From the NCBI RefSeq assembly GCF_900113035.1, contig NZ_FONX01000006.1, positions 186,001 through 250,000 of the forward strand: a DNA stretch of 64,000 bases, in the 5' to 3' direction. Source of the stretch: Paracidovorax wautersii (GTDB lineage: Bacteria > Pseudomonadota > Gammaproteobacteria > Burkholderiales > Burkholderiaceae_C). Position numbers and translations under genes: made by a program. The notes beneath the pieces are model-generated. The model was not told the origin of the DNA. It saw only the letters and a list, made by a program, of their open reading frames with translations, and searched no databases. Positions 25,188 through 32,801 of this stretch are shown piece after piece (the stretch's first letter is position 1; every line of letters starts with the position of its first letter).

Positions 25188-25297
25188 GCCAGGCAACCAT
25201 GTCCTGCTCTGTGAGTGTCAACAGCCCCGCGCCCCTCTTGGATCAAGGGGGTTCAGGGAGGTTGTTCACACAAAGCAGATTCGGTCGCCCTAATACC

Positions 25298-26017
25298 TCG
25301 GAGATGAAGACGCAGATCATCGCCAGGGCAATCCGCGCACGGCACCCTGTCGGCCCCGTAGTCTCCGCGCTCGGGCTGCGCTGGGAGGAGAGCGCCGCGC
25401 GGTCGCGCCAGCCGGTCGCCAAGCGCGATGCGGCGCTGACCCGCGCGCGCGGCCTGGGCCTGACCTGGAACGCCATCATCCATTGGCCGCGCCGCGACGT
25501 GCTCGACTACATCAGCCTGCACGGCGGCGTGCTGCACGAGGCCTACCGCATCTACGGCAGCAGCCGCGTGTCCTGCGCCTTCTGCGTGCTGGCCTCGCGC
25601 AGCGACCTGGGCGCCGCATCGCGCTGCGGGGACAACGCCGCCGTCTACCGGGAACTGGTGGCGCTGGAGGCGCGCAGCACGTTCTCGTTCCAGCCGGGCG
25701 GCTGGCTGGGCGACGTGGCCCCCGACCTGCTCGACGCGCCGCTGTGGGCCGGGGTCGCCGAGGCCAAGGAGCGGGCCGCGGCGCGGCAGGCCGCGGAAGC
25801 CGAGATTCCCCCGCACCTGCTCTATGAAGCGGGCTGGCCGGTGTGCATGCCGACGCCCGCCGAGGCCCGCCACCTCGCCTCGGTGCGCCGACGTGTGGCG
25901 CGGGCGGTCGGTATCGCGGTGGATTGTCTCGACGGCGCGGCCGTCAGCGCTCGCTATGCCGAACTGATGCGCCAGCGCGCGCAGCGGGGCGCGCGGGCTT
26001 CTCAGTTCACGTGCTGA
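25298..26017 (+). pseudogene. PAPS-reductase-family protein, 3' part (split by the nested element)
   Basis: Codons from TCG 25,298 continue the protein interrupted at 15,386: SEMKTQIIARAIRARHPV, GLRWEESAARS, HWPRRDVLDYISLHGG, a cysteine pair in RVSCAFCVLASRSD, and about 130 further residues. In this family the Cys/His region often binds an iron-sulfur cluster or zinc. The frame matches that of the 5' part exactly once the element and one TACC are removed, so the inactivation is caused only by the insertion and would be reversible by precise excision. Confidence 0.85.
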
Positions 26018-26325
26018 TGCACGAGCCGCAGGAACTCGGGACGCAGCATGCGCCCGGGGTCGACCTTGAGCGCGTCGCACAGGCCGCTCGGCCAGATTAG
26101 TTCGGCCCGCTCGCCGTCCAGGGCCAGGACCGCACGGTCGAATGCCTTCCTTGACGGCGTTCCCGTGCCGATGGCCTGCAGCTCCGTGACGGTTCTCTCC
26201 TCGATCCAGAGCCAGTGGCTGCGCGTGCCGACCGGCAGGTCCGCGCGCGTCAGCTCGATCTCGGCCAGGCTGCCATGGGGGGCATCTAGCAGCAACAGAA
26301 CGGAGAAGGAGACGGGAGCAGACAC
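26002..26325 (-). CDS. Small hypothetical protein
   Basis: The C-terminal 90 residues (GSLAEIELTRADLPVGTRSH, WLWIEERTVTELQAIG, LDGERAELIWPSGLCDALKV) look like a real conserved domain. There is no in-frame ATG near the front. GTG 26,325 would give 107 aa; TTG starts slightly upstream are also possible. It converges with the PAPS-reductase-like gene and overlaps its end by 16 bases. Function unknown. Confidence 0.5.
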   Translation of the reverse strand: MSAPVSFSVLLLLDAPHGSLAEIELTRADLPVGTRSHWLWIEERTVTELQAIGTGTPSRKAFDRAVLALDGERAELIWPSGLCDALKVDPGRMLRPEFLRLVHQHVN

Positions 26326-26749
26326 GGAAAGCAAGACGGACAAAGCGCGTATTGTCCCCGACCCGGGTTCGTGGCGGCAGCATGTGGACGGGCCGGCAGG
26401 TGCGCCGGGCACGCAAGTGCCAGTGGTGTGCGGGGCCGGGCGAGGCTCCCACCCATGGACTACGTCACGGGCCTCGTTGCGGTGCGATCCGCCTGCAGCG
26501 GCATCGCCTCCGACGCGGCAGCGCTCGGATGAGACCTCGAATTTCCGCGTGGTTGCGGAAGGACTGCCGGGTGCCCCGGCAATGGATGGAGCGGGAGACA
26601 GGCTGCTGGCGATGCGAACAGGCGCCGGCTCCCTGCCCGATGTCGCCGCGAGGGTTCGCGCGATTGCGCAACCGCGGCGACCCGGTTGCGCAGCCGCGCG
26701 GACCCGCAACCGGTTCCGGATCCGGACGCGCGCCCGGACCCGGACGGGG
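26326..26749. other. Non-coding stretch with inverted repeats
   Basis: No credible gene. Its right part carries a perfect 10-bp inverted repeat, TGCGCAACCG at 26,665-26,674 and CGGTTGCGCA at 26,683-26,692. It is followed by GC-rich repeats of the GGACCCG/CCGGATCCGG type up to the 3' end of the HU-like gene at 26,750. The hairpin could act as a 3' end for that gene or as a protein-binding site. Confidence 0.5.
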
Positions 26750-27187
26750 TCAGAGGGCGGCGTCCTTGAGCTTCTTGAGCGCGCGGGCCTTGATCTTCAC
26801 CGATGCCGGCTTGGGCGGGAACCAGCGCTCCTCGCCGGTGAACGGATCCTTGCCGAAGCGCTTCTTCTTGGCCGGCACCTTCACCACGTCCAGCTTGAGC
26901 AGGCCGGGCAGCGTGAAGGTGCCCACGCCCTTCTTGTCGACCGAGCCGAGGACGGCCGTTTCGAGCGCGGCCAGGACCGCCTTGACCGACTTGGCGTCCA
27001 CGTCGGCCTGCGCGGCGATGTGATTGACCAGCGCGGTCTTGTTGAGCGCGTCCTTGATGGGCTTGATGGGCGCGGCGGCCTTCGCCGCAGGCGCATCGGC
27101 CCGGGCGGTCTTCTTTGCGGGAGCAAAGGCCCTCGCGGTCTTCTTCGCAGGCGCAGCGGCCTTGGCGGTTGTCTTCGCAGTTGCCAT
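26750..27187 (-). CDS. HU-family DNA-binding protein with a lysine/alanine-rich tail
   Basis: A 145-aa histone-like protein. Residues 1-42 are a flexible basic tail with repeated PAKKTARA units, like the tails of histone-H1-like bacterial proteins. Residues 45-140 are an HU/IHF domain (LNKTALVNHIAAQADVDAKS, LPGLLKLDVVKVPAKKKR, FGKDPFTGEERWFPPKP). The DNA-binding arm contains GEERWFPPKPASVKIKA in place of the usual nPxTG motif. It probably compacts or bends element DNA. ATG 27,187 has GAAGGGA upstream. It is divergent from the ParB-like gene. Confidence 0.85.
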   Translation of the reverse strand: MATAKTTAKAAAPAKKTARAFAPAKKTARADAPAAKAAAPIKPIKDALNKTALVNHIAAQADVDAKSVKAVLAALETAVLGSVDKKGVGTFTLPGLLKLDVVKVPAKKKRFGKDPFTGEERWFPPKPASVKIKARALKKLKDAAL

Positions 27188-27427
27188 GGAATGTTTCCCT
27201 TCTTTTGCGTTTGCGGCTGGGGGCGCATGCCCCCGCGTGCATCGAAGCTGCACAGCGGGAATTCTAGAGGGGGCTCGTCGGGCGCTCCCGTTGCCGCGCC
27301 AGCCGGTCCCGCGCGCCGCTGCGGGGGGGCAGCCGCGCGTGCCCTTGATGAAGCGCCGGCGGGTGAGAACCTGGACTCACGGACGAGGCATCCCGCCGCG
27401 TCCGGCGTCCATCCATCAGGAGCACCC

Positions 27428-29584
27428 ATGAAGATTTCCAAAGCGGAAGTCGAGGCCATCATCGAGGCCTCGCCGCGCACCTACATCCCCTTCAACCAGC
27501 TGGTCCTTTCCGTCGACTACCAGGCACGCACGCCCAGCCCTGCGCCGGGCGGCAAGCCGCAGATGAGCCTCACCGAGCTGGCCGCCTCCATCAAGGAATG
27601 CGGCGTGCTGCAGAACCTCATCGCGGTCAAGGGCCCGCGCAACCTGCACGAGGTCTGCGCGGGCGGCCGCCGCCTGCAGGCCATCGGGCTGCTGGTGGCC
27701 GCAGGCGACCTGCCGGAGAACTACCCCGTGCCCGTGCTGGTCGTGCCCGCCGACCGGGGGCTGCTGTCCAGCCTCACGGAGAACACGTACCACGTGCCGA
27801 TGCACCCGGCCGACGAGTTCCTCGCCTTCGCCAAGCTCATCGGCATGGGCAGGTCCGTCGAGGACGTGGCGGCGGCGTTCGGCGTCACGCCGCTGGTGGT
27901 CAAGCGCCGCATGAAGCTCGCCTCGGTGTCCCCCAAGCTCATGGCGCAGTACCGCGAGAAGAAGATCGACCTCGAATGCCTCATGGTGCTGGCCTCGGTG
28001 GACGACCACGAACGCCAGGAACAGGCCTGGGCCGGGCTCGATGCGTGGAACCGCCACCCCGACCACCTGCGCCGCATCCTCACGCAGGGAGAAATCGAGT
28101 CCGACCGCAACCCCGTGGCACGCTACGTCACGGTCAAGGCCTACGAGAAGGCGGGCGGTCCCACGCGGCGCGACCTGTTCAGCGAAGACGAGAAGAAGGT
28201 CTACCTGCTCGACCCGGTGCTGCTCGACCAGTTGGCCGTGGCCAAGCTGCAGCGCAAGGCCAAGCAGGTCGGCGCCGAGGGCTGGAAGTGGGTGGACGTC
28301 CGCGCCCGCTACGTCAGCGACGAATACGCCAAGCATGGCGAGTTGCGCAAGGCCGCGCGCGAGCCCAGCGCCGAGCAAGCCGCCGAACTGGACAACCTGG
28401 AGGCGCAGGTCGCCGAGCGCACCCAGCGCATGGACGACATCTGCGACCAGGAGGAAGACGACAGCGCCGCCGAGGAAGAGTACCGCCGCCTGGAAGCCGA
28501 GTGCGACGACCTGAACGCCAAGATGGAGGCGATCACCGAGGCGCTGTCGGTCTGGCCGCCCGAACTCATGTCGCAGGCGGGCTGCGTGGTCTACGTGGGC
28601 ACCGATGCCGCGCCCGCCGTGCGCTACGGCCTGATCCGCCCGGACGACCGCGCCGACATGGCGCAACTGGCCCAGGCCACGCGCAACGGCAGCGCGCTGG
28701 CCGGCGAGGGCGATCCCGCGCTGGTGTCCCTGCCCGCCGCGAAGACCCGGCCCGTCCATTCCGACCGCCTGACGCGCAACCTCACCGCGCACCGTGTCGC
28801 GGCGATCCAGGCGGAACTGCTGGGCCGTCCCGACGTGGCGGTCGCGGTGGCCACTGCGCAGATGGCGACCAAGCTGCTGATCGACGGCTACCAGCACCTG
28901 TACAGCAGCGGCGATCCCCTCACGCTGGGCGTCTCCGACACCCACGCGATCCTGCACCAGGACGCCGACGACATCAAGGCATGCGCGGCGTGGCAGGCGC
29001 TGGAGGCCGAGCGCAAGCACTGGCAGGCGCTGCTGCCGCAGAAGGTGGATGCCGTGCTGCCCTGGATGCTCACCCTGGATGCGGCGGCCATCTCGCGCCT
29101 GTTCACCTTCCTGGTCGCGCTCACCGTCAGCGGCGTCTATCCCTCCGAGCCGAAAAAGCAGCGCACCGATGGCCTTGCCCTGGCGCTGGGCCTGGACATG
29201 AGCAAGTGGTGGAAGGCCACGGCGGGGTCCTACTTCAACCACGTGTCCAAGGCCCGCATCGCCGAAGTCGTGACCGAGGCGGTCAGCGCCCAGGCCGCCG
29301 CCCCGCTGCAGGCGCTCAAGAAGGACGCAGCGGCCAGCGGTGCCGAGCAGGCGGTCGCCGCGACCGGATGGCTTCCCGCCATGCTGCGCCTGCCGTCCCC
29401 GGACGATGCGGCGCAGCCGGATGCGGCACCCGCCGACGAGGACGAAGGCGAGAGCGACGACGTGCCGGGGCCGCAGGCCGGCGCAGCAGACGACGCCCCG
29501 GGCGCGGCCGGGACCGGCGAGGGCGATGCAGACGCCGACGCCGCTGATCCGCAGCCCAAAGAGGCCGTGGCCGAGGGTGCCTGA
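27428..29584 (+). CDS. ParB/Srx-family partition-like protein, very large
   Basis: A 718-aa protein with an N-terminal ParB nucleotidase-like domain (about residues 20-115: TELAASIKECGVLQNLIAV, CAGGRRLQAI, LTENTYHVPMHPADE) and a KorB/ParB helix-turn-helix (SVEDVAAAFGVTPLVVKRRM). It then has a long C-terminal region with an acidic coiled coil near residues 315-380 and a disordered acidic tail. Classical ParB is near 300 aa, so more than half of this protein is element-specific. No ParA is adjacent. It likely serves maintenance or regulation of the element. ATG 27,428 has AGGAG 6 bases upstream. Confidence 0.85.
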   Translation: MKISKAEVEAIIEASPRTYIPFNQLVLSVDYQARTPSPAPGGKPQMSLTELAASIKECGVLQNLIAVKGPRNLHEVCAGGRRLQAIGLLVAAGDLPENYPVPVLVVPADRGLLSSLTENTYHVPMHPADEFLAFAKLIGMGRSVEDVAAAFGVTPLVVKRRMKLASVSPKLMAQYREKKIDLECLMVLASVDDHERQEQAWAGLDAWNRHPDHLRRILTQGEIESDRNPVARYVTVKAYEKAGGPTRRDLFSEDEKKVYLLDPVLLDQLAVAKLQRKAKQVGAEGWKWVDVRARYVSDEYAKHGELRKAAREPSAEQAAELDNLEAQVAERTQRMDDICDQEEDDSAAEEEYRRLEAECDDLNAKMEAITEALSVWPPELMSQAGCVVYVGTDAAPAVRYGLIRPDDRADMAQLAQATRNGSALAGEGDPALVSLPAAKTRPVHSDRLTRNLTAHRVAAIQAELLGRPDVAVAVATAQMATKLLIDGYQHLYSSGDPLTLGVSDTHAILHQDADDIKACAAWQALEAERKHWQALLPQKVDAVLPWMLTLDAAAISRLFTFLVALTVSGVYPSEPKKQRTDGLALALGLDMSKWWKATAGSYFNHVSKARIAEVVTEAVSAQAAAPLQALKKDAAASGAEQAVAATGWLPAMLRLPSPDDAAQPDAAPADEDEGESDDVPGPQAGAADDAPGAAGTGEGDADADAADPQPKEAVAEGA

Positions 29585-29683
29585 TCCCCGGGCCAGCCCC
29601 CCCAGCCCGCGCAGGGCCGAGAGGGCGGCCTACTCAAGCACAACCGCCCCGTCCGGGGCACATCGACGACAGGAGTACAAGGC

Positions 29684-29893
29684 ATGAACATGAAGGACTG
29701 GCGGGTTCTCGTGGTCCGCGACGGCGTTGCCGTGGACATCGGTAAGGTCAGCGAGACGGACGAACCCCTTGCCCGCTGCGCTGCCCTCTGGCGGTACGGG
29801 GTCAGCGAAGAGGAAATCACCGTGGGCGAGGCGCGGCGGCGCGGCGCCCGGATCTATCCCGACGAGGACTTCGAGGTGTTGCCGATGCCATGA
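29684..29893 (+). CDS. Small hypothetical protein
   Basis: A 69-aa protein with a clear ribosome-binding site (AGGAG about 9 bases before ATG 29,684). It starts with beta-strand-like sequence (WRVLVVRDGVAVDIGKV) and ends ARIYPDEDFEVLPMP. It follows the ParB-like gene by 99 bases and is closed by an intrinsic terminator, so the two probably share a transcript. Not recognised. Confidence 0.6.
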   Translation: MNMKDWRVLVVRDGVAVDIGKVSETDEPLARCAALWRYGVSEEEITVGEARRRGARIYPDEDFEVLPMP

Positions 29894-29917
29894 GCCTCGC
29901 GAAGCCCATGTAGCTTG

Positions 29918-29960
29918 CGCCCCCGGTTGGTCCATTGCGGACGCCGGGGGCGTTTTTGTT
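29918..29960 (+). terminator. Intrinsic terminator after the ParB-like operon
   Basis: CGCCCCCGG (29,918-29,926) pairs with CCGGGGGCG (29,944-29,952), followed by TTTTTGTT. It lies 25 bases after the stop of the small gene at 29,893. Confidence 0.85.
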
Positions 29961-30042
29961 GCCGGGGCAGTCTGGCCGTTGCTGCGGCGAAGCACAGGCG
30001 CTGCAGCAGCATGGACCGCCGAATACCCCTCGGGCTTCCCCT

Positions 30043-31263
30043 TCATGGCTGCCTGACGGCAGAGGGATTCGCAGCGCCTTCGTCGCCGGCCGTGCCCTGG
30101 CCGCGGGACGGGCCGTCCACCGTGGCCCGTGCCGTAGGACGCAGCGCGCGGACCGATCCGATGTACGCCCCGGCCGCGCGATTGCGGGCATGGCCCGCCA
30201 TCTCGGCGATATCCTGCTGCGCGGCCTCCCGCACATCCTTCGGCGGGAGCGTGCCTCCCCGCACCGGGGGCTGGGTGCCGGTGCCATTCACCCAGACCTC
30301 CACGAAGACCTCGTGCCGAAGCCCGTGGCCGGTCGCGCCGCGTTCCTTGAGGGACAGGCCAAAGCGCCGCATCACGTAGCTGAAGTGGTTGAGGTTCTGT
30401 TTGAGGTCGCGCGACGGGTTGCTCAAGTGGGCGTCGGCAGCACCGGCCACGGACTTCGCATACGCGAGGGCCTGCCGCTGCTGCGCCGTGGCGATGGCCA
30501 CGAAACGGGGTCGGCCCCCCTTGCTGCCCTGGCACACCCAGAGGTAGCTCTCGGCCTTCTGGCGCTCCGGCGGCAGCCTGGTGGCCGAGAAGGGCACCAC
30601 GCAGGCATGGGGCCGCATCATGACGGCTTCCTTGCGGCGCAGCCCGAAGGCACGAATCAGCCGCAGGGCCGCTCCCACGTGGCGGTCGTAGGCGCACACC
30701 TGCGCGATCAGGGCTTCGATGTCGATCCCGGCACCGCTCCAAGTCCTGTCGCGCTGCGCGACTTCGTGCCGCTGGTATTCCGTGACGTCCAGGCCATAGG
30801 CGTCCGGCTTGCGCACGAGCCCTGGCTTCCCGATCCATTGCGCCAGCCCCCGCAGGAAGCTGAGGTAGGTCTGGATGGTCGCGGCCGCGAGCCTATCCTG
30901 GCGCCACAGGCTCACCATCGCCTGGATGTGGCGCCCCCCGATGTTGCGCGGGTCGGGCATCGTGGGGAACCCCGCCTTGGCCTGGAGGTCGCGCAGGAAG
31001 CGCCGCAGGAACACCGCCCGGTCGTGGCGCGTCTTGTGCGACACGCTCTTGAGCATGGCCGTGTGCTGTTCGTTGAACAGCTTCAGCAGGATCTCCAGTA
31101 CTTCCTCGGGCGGCGTCGATCCCGGCGGATGGCGGGCCAGCACGTCGGCGGCGCTCAGGCCCGACCAGTCCCGGTGGCGCCGCCCGGGGTGGCGGCGGGA
31201 TGTGTTCTTCGGCCGCGCGGGCCGCCTGCGGTTCCGGGTGGGCGAAGGGGCATGGGCATTCAT
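30043..31263 (-). CDS. Tyrosine recombinase/integrase-like protein
   Basis: A 406-aa protein with an Arg/Pro-rich N-terminal tail, a SAM-like core-binding domain (TRHDRAVFLRRFLRDLQAKA) and a tyrosine-recombinase catalytic domain: Arg in AFGLRRKEAVMMRP, Lys in GSKGGRPRFVAI, H-x-x-R in GHGLRHEVFVEVW, His in AEMAGHARNRAAGAYIGS with a Tyr. ATG 31,263 is chosen because the upstream part of the open frame lacks protein character. It is distinct from the border integrase at 39,944 and may resolve or regulate the element. It ends near the ParB operon terminator, convergent with it. Confidence 0.8.
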   Translation of the reverse strand: MNAHAPSPTRNRRRPARPKNTSRRHPGRRHRDWSGLSAADVLARHPPGSTPPEEVLEILLKLFNEQHTAMLKSVSHKTRHDRAVFLRRFLRDLQAKAGFPTMPDPRNIGGRHIQAMVSLWRQDRLAAATIQTYLSFLRGLAQWIGKPGLVRKPDAYGLDVTEYQRHEVAQRDRTWSGAGIDIEALIAQVCAYDRHVGAALRLIRAFGLRRKEAVMMRPHACVVPFSATRLPPERQKAESYLWVCQGSKGGRPRFVAIATAQQRQALAYAKSVAGAADAHLSNPSRDLKQNLNHFSYVMRRFGLSLKERGATGHGLRHEVFVEVWVNGTGTQPPVRGGTLPPKDVREAAQQDIAEMAGHARNRAAGAYIGSVRALRPTARATVDGPSRGQGTAGDEGAANPSAVRQP

Positions 31264-32425
31264 CGGTCTCTCTCCTGTCGTGCGGCCCGCGTCCCGAGCG
31301 CGTGCCATCGGGTGTGAAAGGAAATCCGGGGGGTGTTGCGTGCCGTCGCTGGGGAATTCCGGTGCCAGCGGCGGACGGTGGCCGATGCGTCGAGCGCCGT
31401 GCGCGGCCACGCCGCACGGCACCTACCCAGGGTTTCGCTGCACGGCTGCCAGGGGCAGCGCGGCGGCGCGGTCGTTCTTAAAAATGAACACGGGTTGATC
31501 CGGTCCTGCGCGCGCGTTTCCGCGGCAAACACAGGGTGGGGTGCGCCAATGACCTTGGAGGTTCACGGCCTTGGAGGTCCGTGAGCGCCGCGCACCGGTC
31601 TGGCCGGTGCACGTCTGCGGGATCAGTGCTGGATTCGTAGCGCCACCCATCTGCTGGGTCGCTCTCCTGACCGTGGCCGGAGAGCGTCAGATGTCCGAGC
31701 GGGGACACACGTGGAGCCCATCAGGGCAAGCACGACCGTGTGCCGCGCGATGCGCGTGCTCGGAAGGTGGCGGGAACAGTGCCTGGGCATCGGGTGCCCG
31801 GCGAACGGTTTGACCTGCACCGCGACGCGTCCTTGGAGGACGCCCAGCCGCAAGGGCTGGCAGGTCGCGGGCTTTCACTACGAATGGATTCCTCGGAGTG
31901 CTGCTCTGTGGCAGGACTCGGTCCGGGCTCGGGGCCGGGACATGAGGGGCGGGTAACGACCGCTACGCCTTTTTGCGCTCCACCGATGGGAGCGAGGGCA
32001 AGGAGCCTTCGGGAGCCCTCAGTGGACACCGGCGCTGCGGCGTCGTCAAGGCCATGCGCGGGGCTTCGGGGTGGCGATCACAGCTTCCTGCGAGGCCGCT
32101 CTATGTCTGGATTCCCCCTGGGGGGCGCTCGCGCGAGAGGGGGTTGACAAAGAGGGGGTATGACTCTGGTTGTGAATCCGACCTGGAAGGCGGCGCCGGC
32201 GATACGGCGTGAGACGCGATGAGGCGAAGGCCGCAGTTGAAGGATGCTCGAACAACGGCGCGGAGCGAGCGCTTCGAAGTGCGGGCGCCTGAACTGTCCT
32301 TGAAGCAGCGGCGAAGGGCGGTCTGACCGCATGGCGAGCGGAAGTTTTGTCCAGACGGCTCTCGGCACGCCCCTTTGCAGCTCCTCGCCCAGCCACAGCC
32401 CCACCCTGGACGGCTACGGAAGACG
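31264..32425. other. Long non-coding stretch (about 1.2 kb)
   Basis: No reading frame here has protein-like composition on either strand. Visible structure: a direct repeat of CCTTGGAGGT (31,554 and 31,570), a hairpin GCGTCC/GGACGC near 31,827-31,844 followed by CAGCC/GGCTG, and GC-skewed filler. Stretches of this size in integrative elements can hold a transfer or replication origin, or be decayed genes; nothing in the sequence decides. Confidence 0.45.
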
Positions 32426-32457
32426 CTTGACCCTCTCACAGTGTCAAGGTCGATAGT
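32426..32457 (+). promoter_or_regulatory. CueR-type (MerR-family) copper-responsive promoter
   Basis: The -35 box TTGACC (32,427-32,432) and -10 box GATAGT (32,452-32,457) are 19 bases apart, the over-long spacer typical of MerR-family control. The inverted repeat CTTGAC (32,426-32,431)/GTCAAG (32,443-32,448) lies in the spacer. It drives the copper ATPase downstream. No cueR gene is seen in the window, so a regulator encoded elsewhere must act here. Confidence 0.75.
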
Positions 32458-32486
32458 CTCCCCATCAACCTCGACGTGAACTCCTG

Positions 32487-32660
32487 ATGGGTCGTCTCAA
32501 AGTCCTCGACATGAGCCACAGGCACTGCGGCAGTACGATCGCAAGGTCCTTAGCCGGCAGGGAAAGACCTGCCGCGATCGAAGGCCGACATCCCTGGGAA
32601 ACAGGTGTCGATCCCGGTAGCCGTGGCTGGGATGGTGGCGATCGCACAGAGGGTCTGCAT
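32487..32660 (+). pseudogene. Decayed copper-chaperone (HMA/CopZ-like) fragment
   Basis: Between the copper promoter and the ATPase one frame reads [19 protein letters not shown], close to the metal-binding DMxCxHC signature of HMA domains but with the first Cys replaced by His. A +1 shift near 32,578 continues as [12 protein letters not shown], like the last strand of the domain. It is probably the remnant of a small copper chaperone or of an N-terminal HMA domain, now frameshifted and lacking a metal ligand. Confidence 0.45.
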
Positions 32661-32801
32661 CCAGGGTTGTCCGCAGGTGCGGTCCGCGGTCGGAACGGCA
32701 GGGCCAAGAGCGCCGCTGCCGCTGCGGCTTATCTCCGAGAGTTTTGTGCCGGGCGCATGGGTGAATTTTGGCCTGCACCTGGTGGGAGCGACATACAAGC
32801 C

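Larger units (their letters stand above)
15387..25293. mobile_element. Nested 9.9-kb recombinase-trio element carrying a restriction-modification operon
   Basis: The insertion is bounded exactly by the split PAPS-reductase-like gene: TACC at 15,383-15,386 and again at 25,294-25,297, with 9,907 bases between. Excising the insert with one TACC copy restores an uninterrupted frame. The right half holds three overlapping tyrosine-recombinase genes and a small coiled-coil gene, all on the minus strand. The left half holds a MerR-like regulator, a methyltransferase and a PD-(D/E)XK nuclease. GC content of the cargo is visibly lower than that of the host element. The layout resembles recombinase-in-trio (RIT), Tn554-type and gamma-mobile-trio elements; which of these it belongs to cannot be settled here. 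Confidence 0.85.

Noticed and set aside
26048-27427. A 460-codon N-terminal extension of the ParB-like protein
   Set aside because: It is antisense to the HU-like gene and not protein-like; ATG 27,428 has a good ribosome-binding site and begins the conserved part.
32046-32439. Short minus-strand open frames upstream of the copper promoter
   Set aside because: Several overlapping frames of similar length exist in all phases with Arg/Pro-rich content and no ribosome-binding site; I see no evidence for a gene.
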